Shown: positions 26,919-36,448 of the stretch, in pieces | How positions within the stretch are numbered: position 1 is the stretch's first letter | How the letters are laid out: each line of letters begins with the position of its first letter | Assembly (NCBI RefSeq): GCF_947507565.1 | Contig: NC_089180.1 | Span: forward strand, 1,054,001-1,118,000 | Length of the DNA stretch: 64,000 nt | Reading direction: 5' to 3' | Origin: Oscarella lobularis | Taxonomy: Eukaryota; Porifera; Homoscleromorpha; Homosclerophorida; Oscarellidae | Notes under the pieces: generated by a model | Told to the model about the DNA's origin: nothing | What the model saw: only the letters and a program-made list of their open reading frames with translations | Database searches by the model: none | Program-made: the position numbers and the translations under genes

Positions 26919-27810
26919 ATGCTTTCAGCAATAGCAAAAGCAACGGCGAGCAAAGAAAGAACGATTGCGTTCTTTCAAGAAAACAACCTTCTGCTTTCCT
27001 CGGCGACGTGCCTATGCGGCAAGGCAATGCGTTGGAAGAAGCGCGCCGAAGTCAAAGACGGCTACACTTGGCGATGCTCGGCTGTCGGATGCCGCAAGAA
27101 GCTGTCTATCCGACACAACTCTTTCTTTAGCAAAACGAAACTGCCACTCGACGCGACTGTGCAGCTGCTGTACTGCTGGGCGGCAGAGATACCGTCTAGC
27201 GTTGTGCCGGAGCACGCTGACGCCGCTGCACCAAAGGGCGTCGAGAGTCAATACGATTGCATCCGAGATGTGTGCACGACTATTTTATCGAAAAGCCCAA
27301 CACTAACGATGGGAGTAGAGACAGGAGGCGAAGGACTCGTTGTCAACGAGTTCATTGTCGAATACGGAATGAAAGTACGAGTGGCGAGTGAGCAAAGAAG
27401 CAAAGATAATGATGTAAATTATGTAGGGCATACCGAAGGCATGGATACTCATCCTATACGAAGCCAAGCGAGAAGAAAGGTTTATGCAAATCCTTGATGA
27501 ACCTACCGAAGAGTGTGCCTTTCAACTGGTCAAGGCGCACACGTACCCGGGAAGTGAGATCCTCACCGTCCCATGGGATAAATACGTTGGCATGGCCGAA
27601 GATGGGGAGACGCGAATATTTTCTCCCGATTTCTTGCAGTACGATCCAACGAGCTTTGTGGAGTCAGTTTTCGAAAACGGACTCCAGCCTGGGAAGCGAG
27701 TTCAAGCCTTGTTGGATGAAAAAATGTGGCGAGAGAGATGGAGTCCGAACGGTGCGGCGGCGTTCGAGAGCATTCTCCGTCACATTGCGCAGCTGTACCC
27801 GCTGCCATAG
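26919..27810 (+). CDS. Intact Merlin-derived protein with both catalytic aspartates lost (domestication candidate)
   Basis: Two exons, 26,919-27,374 and 27,427-27,810, joined over a 52-nt GT-AG intron, give about 279 residues without a stop. The intron sits at the same point as in the left copy. The N-terminus keeps the zinc ribbon (Cys31, Cys33, Cys53, Cys58). The core follows the IS1595/Merlin order: GEGLVVNEF, WILILYEAK, PTEECAFQLVKAHTYPG, then a C-terminal DEKMWRERW helix and RHIAQLYP. Aligned to the left copy, the first catalytic Asp (IDES) is Asn143 and the second (HSDHW) is Val200, with two residues deleted nearby. It is therefore unlikely to cut DNA but could still bind it. It has its own TATA box and poly(A) signal. 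An alternative is a recently decayed copy that happens to stay open. The start is the conserved MLS methionine; an upstream TTG is ignored. Confidence 0.75.
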
Positions 27811-27908
27811 ACTGCGCGGACGCTGTTGTTAGTTTGCATGGGGAAGAGACCTCTCGTTCGTCGTTCTTTTTTGTCTCGATCCTCACTGTGCCCTTCGATC
27901 GTGCGCGT

Positions 27909-27914
27909 AATAAA
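27909..27914 (+). terminator. Poly(A) signal of the Merlin-derived gene
   Basis: AATAAA lies 99 bp after the stop codon at 27,810, at a plausible distance for 3' end formation. Confidence 0.5.
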
Positions 27915-28019
27915 GCTTCGTGAACGCAGATAACGTGGGAAACGCGATAGGGCGATAAAAGTAACCAGACAAAAAAATGCTCTAAAGATGAGGTTCCTTA
28001 TGAAAACCCCGTATTGGAA

Positions 28020-28290
28020 CTGCCGTCGTCTTCGTGGAAGACGGGGCCGGGACTAAGAAAGTGTGCAAATTGCCCGGTTGGCCGTTGTTCAACGTCTATA
28101 AATATTCGTATGGCCCTGTCTTAGACGGGGCCATACGACGCTCTATATCGATAGAGAACGAGCTGGCCCCGTCTGAGACGGGGCCATACGGCGCTCTATA
28201 TAGAGCGAGCTGGCCCCGTCGGAGGCGGGGCCAGCTGCGTAGATGTGCGCAGAAGGCCCCGACGGGGCCATGCCCCGTTTCTTGGCGCTC
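28020..28290. repeat. Array of GC-rich palindromes
   Basis: At least five perfect or near-perfect hairpins follow one another. Four share a GGCCCCGTC/GACGGGGCC core: 28,108-28,136, 28,162-28,189, 28,209-28,235 and 28,255-28,269. A fifth, CGCTCTATATAGAGCG, is at 28,192-28,207. The blocks GGGGCCATAC and GAGCTGGCCCC recur, so the array seems to have grown by duplication. An overlapping 197-codon open frame is composed of these palindromes and is not credible as a gene. Confidence 0.8.
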
Positions 28291-28835
28291 GGACCCGTAC
28301 AGTACAATATTTCCCTTTTTCTCTAGGCTGCGAGGCAATACGATTGCCCTCTCTCTCACGACAAGGCTCCAAATGAAACGGAGCCTTCTAGAACGCACTG
28401 GAGGCCCAGATACGGCGGCGTTGGGGTGTCTTTTTCTCGAGGCAATGCGATTGCCTAGTGAACGACGGTCTCGCTTCATCGTCTATTTTTGGGAGGAATC
28501 TCATGATTCAGTCGGTTTTTTCTCTCATGATTCAGTCTCTTTTTTCGTTGCAGTTTACGACATTGGACTCCGCATCCGCATGAACGTTCTCATTCTTGGA
28601 AAAGGACTTATGTATGAAGCAAAGTAAGAGTGAAGACTACCCGCCCACCCACATTGAGTTGAAGTCTGAATTTCAGAATGAGAAATACATGGAGGAAGAG
28701 GTCAAGAGGGGGCGTCGGAACAAGAAAACGATCCATAATGGCACTGCATGGTATCCTTATTCTTTGTGATGGCTTTTGGTAGGTATCAGCTAATAGAATG
28801 ACCAGTTTATTTGTAATGTAGTTTCTTAGGTTTTG
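28290..28835. other. No recognisable gene; one short ORF
   Basis: The only coding-like stretch is a 51-codon ORF on the plus strand at 28,614-28,769, beginning MKQSKSEDYPPTHIEL and rich in charged residues. It matches no family I recognise and could be an exon or chance. The rest looks non-coding. Confidence 0.4.
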
Positions 28836-29150
28836 GCGTCCTGAGCATGACCCTGTTAGTAAAAAACTGCTTGCCGGGGTCCTGAGCACGACCCCGTGAT
28901 CAAAAACTGCTTGTCGGGGTCCTGAGCACGACCCCGTGATCAAAAACTGCTCCAGTTTGTAAGGGAAGGGACAAGTGCTTTATTTAATAAAATAAAAAAA
29001 TTGCACAGTGTTTCTTGTTTCATGCGCGGGCAGTTTTTTTGACAGGGTCATGCCCAGGACCCCAACGAGCAGTTTTTCATCACGAGGTCTTGCTCAGGTC
29101 TCCGACGAGCAGTTTTTCATCACGAGGTCTGTCTCAGGACCCCATGACCT
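28836..29150. repeat. Foldback repeat with 40-bp tandem subunits in each arm
   Basis: The left arm (about 28,836-28,950) has three near-copies of a 40-bp unit; CCTGAGCACG occurs at 28,881 and 28,921 and a variant at 28,840. Each unit holds a small GGGGTCC/GACCCC hairpin and CAAAAACTGCTTG. The right arm (about 29,030-29,150) holds the same unit inverted; AGCAGTTTTTCATCACGAGG occurs at 29,069 and 29,109. The centre is A/T-rich. This organisation resembles foldback/MITE-type elements with subterminal repeats. Confidence 0.75.
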
Positions 29151-29196
29151 AATGCAGTGGCACGGTAGTTAGGACACAACCATATGTTTTACGTAC

Positions 29197-29762
29197 CTGC
29201 CAGGAATTGTCCTTCGAAATTGGTGTTTTTATTTCTTCCTCAGACGTGCTGACTTTCTGACATTCTTTGATAGTTCCTTCCTCTGGACCCCAGAACCTAA
29301 TGACAATTATTAGGTAGTTACGTGTAAAAACCATGTCTCATGTGCCTGTCCTCCAGCCAGCTGCCATAATTGTCTTTTTGATCATTCCTGCCTGCTCTTC
29401 TTCAAACTTTTTCACTATAATGTCAAAAAATAAATAAAAGTAAACGCTGGCCGTTTGGCTTACCTGACTTATAGCAAATATCATATGACATCCTGTCTCG
29501 TCAACAGATGTTCTATCCTGATAATTTCCTATGAGAATCTTTTACGATATGTACTAAGGAAGAGACTCGCCGTTCATGACTGGCAAATAGACAGATAAAA
29601 GTCTCCAGAGATTCGTCCCTCACCTCACTGGTGCCCTTTTGTTTGTCAAATCTTTTCTTTTGTTGTCGAATAAAAATTAGAAACACAGTACACAGTGGCT
29701 CCAACGTTTTTGCTTACCTTACACAGAAAATTTGCAAAAGCTTCAAGTGGCCCTGCCTGCGC
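29197..29762 (-). CDS. Chain of exon-like segments of an unidentified gene
   Basis: Several short open segments carry good splice signals in order. Exon 29,762-29,718 (AQAGPLEAFANFLCK) runs from TTCTTGCAG to GTAAGC. Then come 29,656-29,624 (KRFDKQKGTSE, donor GTGAGG), 29,517-29,464 (DRTSVDETGCHMIFAISQ, donor GTAAGC), a segment starting at 29,406 (FEEEQAGMIKKTIMAAGW), and 29,296-29,197 (FWGPEEGTIKECQKVST..., donor GTACGT). The first three join in phase 0. The junction between the fourth and fifth does not keep frame, so either an exon boundary is wrong or the gene is broken. I do not recognise the protein. No start or stop exon is identified. Confidence 0.35.
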
Positions 29763-30090
29763 CTGCAAGAATAACAATTAGGTTGAGCTGAATTCCTTTA
29801 GGAGTTGTGCTGAGTTATACTTTAGAATGGGTAGTCCATTTATGAATTTTTCTCTCGTCTCATGCATTTCAATCATGAATTTTTTCCATATAAAAAGGAC
29901 AGTTAAAAGTATCAAGTTCATTAATGGTTGAGCGAAAATCGACTTATCTGACAAAAGAGCTTCGCTGTCGAAGACTTCTGCAACAGAGATGATGAGTGGA
30001 TATTTTTGAAAGTGCTGACGATCTAAAAGACAGGATTTCAGTGCAACCCTAATTAGGGCTGGGCTAAGGGCTTGGGCTTTCCGTTCGTAG

Positions 30091-30262
30091 GACGTATAGA
30101 AGTGTAGAGAAGAACAACGACCTTAGATTGACTATTAAAGCAGCGTCTGCGCTGCTGAGTAAGAATCGCGCAGGAATTCGCGAGTTCCACTCTGCTGTGA
30201 CCTTGCCTACTGGTAATCTCACTCTTACCGGCACAGTCGTCTTTCGCAAAGTCCCAAAATGA
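30091..30262 (+). CDS. Possible terminal exon, unidentified
   Basis: After an acceptor-like TTCCGTTCGTAG, an open stretch of about 56 codons includes LRLTIKAASALLSKNRAGIR and LPTGNLTLTGTVVFRKVPK before TGA. AATAAA follows about 40 bp downstream (near 30,303). The amphipathic, alternating composition looks protein-like, but no family is recognised and no upstream exon is evident. Confidence 0.3.
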
Positions 30263-30299
30263 TGCTCGAACGGATGCTATTCTTCCGAGCAGCTTCTTC

Positions 30300-31250
30300 T
30301 CAATAAAAATCGATCGAAAACGTCTTTTGATAGCGTGCGCTACAGCTTTTTTCCTACATTTGAACGCTAATTACGACTTCCGCGAAAGAACTTTTGTTTA
30401 TAACGCATCCAAAATGAGTTTGAAATCACCGAATCTATGAATCATGTGAAGATCAGCAAATTTTGTGACGTTTGGTCGTAAGGAGACAAAAAATGTGGAT
30501 TTCTCTGCAACGAAGGCACAGATTCAAATGCAATTCTACCATTTACCTACTTGTCTAGACTGACATCAAACCGTGCTAGTTTGCAGCGGCTTCGATTCCG
30601 ATTTCGCTAACCGAGTTTGGAACGACCACAGTGTCTAAAGGCTTTAGCTACCTCTACAATACACTACTCACCTTTCGCGGTTGCTCGCCGATCAAAGCAA
30701 TACTGCTCAATTTTACTTTTTTTAACGTCCCTAATGCAAAATTAGTAGAGAAATCGATCTGCGCAAAAATTTTTGAAATCCGACAATCCGTTCGCGAGTT
30801 ATTAGCAATCAAAAAATAGCAGTCCCGGATGTAATTTAAAAAATTAATATTTTTTCTAATTTATACTTTCTGACAACACACCTAGAGTCAAAAACTTTCT
30901 AAATTCAAGTTCTTTCTGTGATAAATTTTCGAATTTTTTGAGCGAATTGTTTCAGAAATCAATAACAGCCAAATTTTACATATAACTTGAAATATTTCGA
31001 AATCCGTTGCGCTTTCGAAGACACATTTTCTTAGAAACAAGTTGGAAGATATTTTCGCGCACTTCAGGTTCAAAGTAGACAAAATACACAAAGTTTATTT
31101 TAGAAAATAATTTTAAAAAATACAAAAATTACCAAAAAAATTAAAAATTTTTACAACTACTCTTCTTGATTCTAGGACCCTAAGAAAAATAACAGAGAAG
31201 AGATTCAGACGTATCACTTCAAAAAGGTCTCTACAGCTTACTGATTTTCT
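30300..31250. other. A/T-rich spacer, no gene seen
   Basis: Low-complexity A/T-rich sequence with runs such as AAAAATTTTT and several short chance ORFs (for example 62 codons at 30,631). No splice-supported or family-like coding sequence is found. Parts resemble an old non-autonomous element but I could not define termini. Confidence 0.5.
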
Positions 31251-31655
31251 TCGCAGCCGAGAGACGGCTGCTGAGACGCTCCTTCGATGCCTTTTGCATT
31301 GCCTTGTCCGCCTACGAAGTCAGAAAATATCTGTCAGAGAGACAGAATCGCCCGAGTTTCTACTTCCGGTTCGGATCGCGAGAGATTCTGCCCCGAAACA
31401 TAACCTACGCGCTATTGAGAAGCCAAAAACACGATCTAGAGCGATTCTAACCACATTCGGAGGCCAGCGACGAGCCGAAGGGAAACTCCCGCGCAGCTCG
31501 CCTCTCTCTAACTCGGCCAATCGCTCCCAAAACTCACCTTACGGTCGGAGGAACGCTGTCGAAGCGTTCGATTCGATCGCCGTTGGGCGAGCGGTCGACT
31601 TCGCTTCGCCAACTCCCAGAATCCTTCTGTATAGCGCAGGCGAAACGTAGAGGAA
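31250..31655. other. G/C-richer stretch, coding status unclear
   Basis: A sharp compositional change from the A/T-rich spacer. It is open for 118 codons on the plus strand (31,294-31,650) and 66 on the minus strand (31,520-31,320), with no recognisable domain in either. It could be a CpG-rich promoter or a first exon of something now lost at the satellite border. Confidence 0.3.
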
Positions 31656-31658
31656 AGC

Positions 31659-31760
31659 CTATTCTAACGTTCCAAACATGTAAACGTGTGCATGCTGGGC
31701 CTACTATTTATATACATATGCGTGCATATATGTGCAGCGCGTTTTTATTGTTAGAATAGG
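31659..31760. repeat. Short inverted-repeat element at the satellite border
   Basis: CCTATTCTAAC at 31,659-31,669 is matched by its complement GTTAGAATAGG ending at 31,760. Inner sequence rich in TGCATATATGTGC-like motifs can also pair. It sits about 30 bp before the satellite resumes and could be a small MITE or the scar of a rearrangement. Confidence 0.5.
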
Positions 31761-31789
31761 GTTTTAGGTTGGCCGTTCTGTCCACTGAC

Positions 31790-34700
31790 TTTAGAGGGTA
31801 AACGGGAGCGAGAGTTGAACGGTTAAACGTTTGAACTATGAAGCAGTTTAACGGTGAAATAGTTGAGGATCTGAACTGTTAAAAGGCTGAACCTGTTGAT
31901 CGGTGGAACAGTTTATCAGTGGAACTTTTGAACGGTGGAACAGTTGAACGGTTAAACAGTTGAGCGGTAAAAAGGTTAAGGGGGTGAACGCTTGAAAGGG
32001 TTGAACCTGTTGATAGGTGGAACAGTTGAACGGTGGAACAGTTGAACGGGGGAACGGTGGAACGTTTGAACGGTGAAAACGTTGAACTTTGAAACTGTTG
32101 AAGGGGTTAAACCTGATGATTGATTGAACAGTTGTACGGTGGAACAGTTGAACAGTGAAACTGTTGAGAGTGTGAACGGTTGATGGGGTGAAGCTTTAGA
32201 ACTGTTAAGGAGATGAAACTTTTAAGCGATGGAACAGTTAACGGTAAAACAGTTGAACGGTTGAACGGTCGAACAGTTTACGGTTGAACAGTTGAGGGAG
32301 GGAACGTTTGAACAGGTTATCCTGTTCATCGGTGGAACAGTTGAACAGTGGAACGGCGGATCAGTTGAACTTTTTGAGCTTTGGAGCAGTTGAACTGTGG
32401 AACAGTTGAACGGCTAAGGATGTGAAAAGTTTATGTTGTTGAACCTGATGTTCGGTGAAACAGTTGAACGTTGGAACAGTTGAACAGTGGAACGGTTCAG
32501 GGGAGGAAGAATTGAGAAGGTTGAACCTGTTGAAAGGTGGAACAGTTGAAAAGTGGAAAAGTTGAACGGAGGATGTGATCGGTAGAGGATGTTGAACCTG
32601 AACATCGGTAAAACAGTTGAACGATGAACAGTTAAACAGTGGAACCGTTGAGGGGAAAACGGTTGATTGAGTTCAACATGTTGAGCGGTGGAACCGTTTA
32701 ACGGTGCAACAGATAAACGAAGAAACGGTTGAGGCTGTGAACGGTTGAAAAGGTTGAAACTGTTGAAAGGTAAAACAGTTGAAGCTGTTAAACGTTGCAA
32801 TAGTTGGACGGTTAAACGTTTGAACAGTGATGCAGTTTAAAGGTGAAACAGTTGAGCATGTGAACGGTTAAAAGAGTGAACTTGTTGATTGGTGGAACAG
32901 TTGATTATTGGAACATTTGAACGCTGGAACAGTTGAACGGTGGAACAGTTAAGCGGTATAACGGTTAAGGGGGTGAACGCTTGAAAGGTTAAACCTGTTG
33001 ATCCGTGGAACAGTTGAGCGGTTGAAAAGTAGAACGGTGGAACGGTTGAACGGTGAAACGTTGAACGTTGAAACGGTTGAAGGAGTTAAACCTGATGATT
33101 GGTGGAAAAGTTGAACAATGGAACATTTGAACAGTGGAACTGTTGAGAGTGTTAACGGTTGAAAAGGTGAAGCTGTAGAACGGTTAAAGGGTTGAAGCTG
33201 TTAAGCGATGGAGCGTTTGAACTGTAAAACAGTTGAACTGTTGAACGGTAGAACAGTTTTACGGTGGAACAGTTGATGGGATGAACGGTTGAAGAGGTTA
33301 ACCTGTTCATCGGTGGAACAGTTGAACAGTGGAACGATCGATCAGTTGATCCTTTTGAGCTTTGGAACAGTTGAACGGTGGAACAGTTGAACGGTGGAAC
33401 AGTTGAACGGTTAAGGATGTGAAAACTTGAGGTGGTTGAACCTGACGATCGGTGAAAAAGTTGAACGATGGAACAGTTGAACAGTGGAATGCTTCAGGGG
33501 ATAAAGAGTTGAGAGGGTTGAACCTGTTGAAAGGTGGAACTGTTGAACGGTGGAAAAGTTGAACGGTGGAACGGTTGAGGATGTGAACGGTTGAGGATGT
33601 TGAACCTGAATATCGGTGAAACAGTTGAACGATGAACAGTTAAACAGTGGAACGGTTGAGGAGAAAAACGGTTGAGGGAGCTAAACATGTTGAGCGGTGG
33701 AACCGTTTAACGGTGAAACAGAAAAACGAACAAACGGTTGAAGCGGTCAACGGTTGAAAAGGTTGAACCTGTTGAAAGGTAAAACAGTTGAAGCTGGTAA
33801 ACGTTGGAATAGTTGAACTTTTAAATGGTTGAACGGTAGAACGGTAGAACAGCTTAACGGTGCAACAGTTGAGGGAGTGAACGGTTGAAGAGGTTAACTT
33901 GTTCATCGGTGGAATAGTTGAACAGTGCAACATTTGAACAGTAGATCGGTTAGGAGTGGACGGATGAAAAGGTTAAACATGTTAAATTGTTCCACTGTTT
34001 AACTGTCCTACCGCTCAAAATGTTCAACTGATTCACAGTTTAACAGTTTTAGCCTTTAAAACGATTACCAGGTTTACTCCCCACAACCGTTCCACCTCTC
34101 AACTGTTCCACCGTTTTACTGTTCTACCGTTAAATACGTTTAACTGTACACAGTTTACAGTTTCAACCCCTTAACCGTTCAACAGGTTTAACATTTTCAA
34201 TCGTTCACTCACTCAACCGATTTACCGTTCAACTGTTCGACTGTTCGACTGTTTCACCGATAAGCAGGTTAACCTCTTCAACCGTTCACCCCCTCAACTG
34301 TTCCACAGTTAAACTGTTCTACCGCTCAATATGTTGAACTCCCTCAACCGTTTATCCCCTCAACCGTTCCACTGTTCAAATCTTCATAGTTCAACTGTTT
34401 CACCAATATTCATGTTCAACATCCTCAACGGCTCACATCCTCAACCGTTCCACAGTTCAACTTTTCCACCGTTCAACTGTTCCATTGCTTTACAGTTTCA
34501 ACCCCTTAACCGTTCTCCAGCTTCACCCCGTCAACCGTTCACACTCTCAACAGTTCCACTGTTCAACTGTTCTATCGTTCAACTGTTCCACAAATGATCA
34601 TGTTTAACCCCTTCAACCGTTTCATCGTTCAACTGTTTCACCGTTCAACCGTTCCACCGTTCAACTGTTCCACCGTTCGACTGTTCCACCGACCAACAGG

Positions 34701-35543
34701 TTCAACCCTTTTAAGCGTTCACCCAAGTAATCGTTATACCGCTCAACTATTTCAACTTTCAACTGTTCCACCATTTCAAATGTTCCACTGATCACCTGTT
34801 CCACCGATCAAAAGGTTTACCCTTTTAACCGTTAACTCCCTCAACTGTTTCAACGTTAAACTGCTTCACTGTTCAAACGTTTAATTGTTGAACTACTCCA
34901 CCGTTAAACAGGTTTAGCTGTTTTACCTTTCAACCGTTTTTACCTCCTTAACAGTTCATCCTCTCAACTGATCCACCGTTCAACTGTTTCACCGCTTAAC
35001 AGTTTACACCCCTTAACCGTTCAACAGGTTCGACACCCTCAACCGTTCACACTCTAAACTATTCCACCGTTCAGCTGTTCCATCGTTCAATTGTTCCACC
35101 AATCATCAGGTTTAACATCCTTAGCCGTTTTACCGTTCAACTTTTTAACCGTCCAACTGTTCCACCGATTAACAGATTCAACTGTTCCACCGTTCAACAG
35201 TTTGAACCCCTCAACCGTTTAATAGGTTCAACTCTCGCACCTGTTTACCCGCTCAACCGTTTCACCGTTTAACTGTTCCACAAGGTTCATCTTCCTCAAC
35301 TGTTCACATTCTCAACCGTTCCACCGTTCAACTGTTCGTACGTTCCACAAGTTTAACTGTTTTTCTTTTCAACAGTTTCAACCTCTACCGTTTACCCCCT
35401 CAATCGTTCCAACGTTCAACTGTTCAACCGTTCAACTGTTCCACCCCTCAAAAAGTTCAACTCTCCCAACTGTTCACCCCTTCAACCGTTCCATTGTTAA
35501 ACTGTTTCACCGTTCAACTTTTCCGCTATTCAACGGTTCCATC
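31790..35543. repeat. Degenerate 8-bp/16-bp satellite, block 2a
   Basis: The satellite resumes with GAGGGTAAACGGGAGCGAGAG phrasing also seen in block 1 (for example near 10,590). Orientation is GTTGAAC to about 33,995 and GTTCAAC after. No gene is seen. Confidence 0.95.
33340..34790 (+). repeat. Inverted segmental duplication, left arm
   Basis: This 1.4-kb segment of satellite, including its internal strand switch at about 33,995, is present inverted at about 43,770-45,200. The arms match across at least six consecutive distinctive phrases and are separated by about 9 kb. A direct copy of part of it also appears at about 39,983-40,422. Confidence 0.8.
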
Positions 35544-35692
35544 TTAGCATTATATACGCCATAAAAACAGTGCCGCTACCTTTATAATCAAACGCCATCA
35601 ACAGGACCGCTACCTTAGTATATGATACGCCTTCAATAGTGCCGCTAACTTAGGATAATGTACGCTGTCAAAAGTGCCGCTACCTCAGTACA
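35543..35692 (-). repeat. 34-bp satellite island, inverted copy
   Basis: About four units of the second satellite read on the minus strand, with GTGCCGCTACC-type cores near 35,571, 35,606, 35,641 and 35,677. It abuts 8-bp satellite on both sides with no obvious junction motif. Confidence 0.85.
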
Positions 35693-36284
35693 ACTGATCC
35701 ATTGTTCAACTGTTCAACAAATAATAATGTTTAACCTCCTCAACGGTTTTACCGTTCAACTTTTTCACAGTTCAATCGTTCAACTGTTCCACCGTTCAAC
35801 TGATCCTCCGTTCAACAGGTTAAACTCCTTTAACCGTTCACTCCCGTAACCGTTCCACTGTTCAACTTTTCCACCGTTCAACTGTTCCACGGCTCAACAG
35901 GTTCAACCTTTTCAAAAGTTCGCCCTCTTAACTGTTCCACCGTTGCATTTTTCACCGTTCAACCGTTCAACTGTTCCACCGTTCAACTGTTCCACCACTC
36001 AACATGTTCAACCTTTTCAACCGTTTTCCCTCTCAACTGTTCCATCGTTTAACTGTTTCACCGTTCAACAAGTTTAACTGTTCTACCGTTCTACACTTTT
36101 AACCCGTCAATCGTTAAACAGGTTCAACCGCTCAACCTTTCACCCTCGCAACCGTTCCACCGTTCAACTCTTCCACCGTTAAACAGTTTCAACCTCCTAA
36201 ACGTAAAAACAGGTGTAACCTCTTCAACCGTTAACTCCCTCAACCGTTTCACCGTTCAATTGTTTTACCGTTCAACTTTCTTTC
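35692..36284. repeat. 8-bp satellite between two 34-bp islands
   Basis: About 590 bp of GTTCAAC-orientation satellite separates the two inverted 34-bp islands. The pair may derive from one island split by satellite growth, or from two transfers. Confidence 0.85.
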
Positions 36285-36448
36285 CGCCGTCAAAAGTGCT
36301 GCTACCTACGTAATCAAACGCCGTCAACAGCGACGCTATCTTAGTACATTATACGCCGACAACAGCGCCGCTACATTAGTAATCAAACGCCGTCTATAGC
36401 GCGGGTCACTTAGTATATTTTACGCCGTCAACAGTGCCGCTACCTTTA
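36284..36448 (-). repeat. 34-bp satellite island, second inverted copy
   Basis: About five diverged units of the second satellite, from CCGCCGTCAAAAGTGCTGC to GTGCCGCTACC, on the minus strand. Confidence 0.85.

Noticed and set aside
28034-28627. 197-codon plus-strand open frame
   Set aside because: It runs through the GC-rich palindrome array and has no domain or codon pattern independent of the hairpins.
31294-31650. 118-codon plus-strand open frame near the satellite border
   Set aside because: G/C-rich with no domain or splice partner; kept only as an unclear region.
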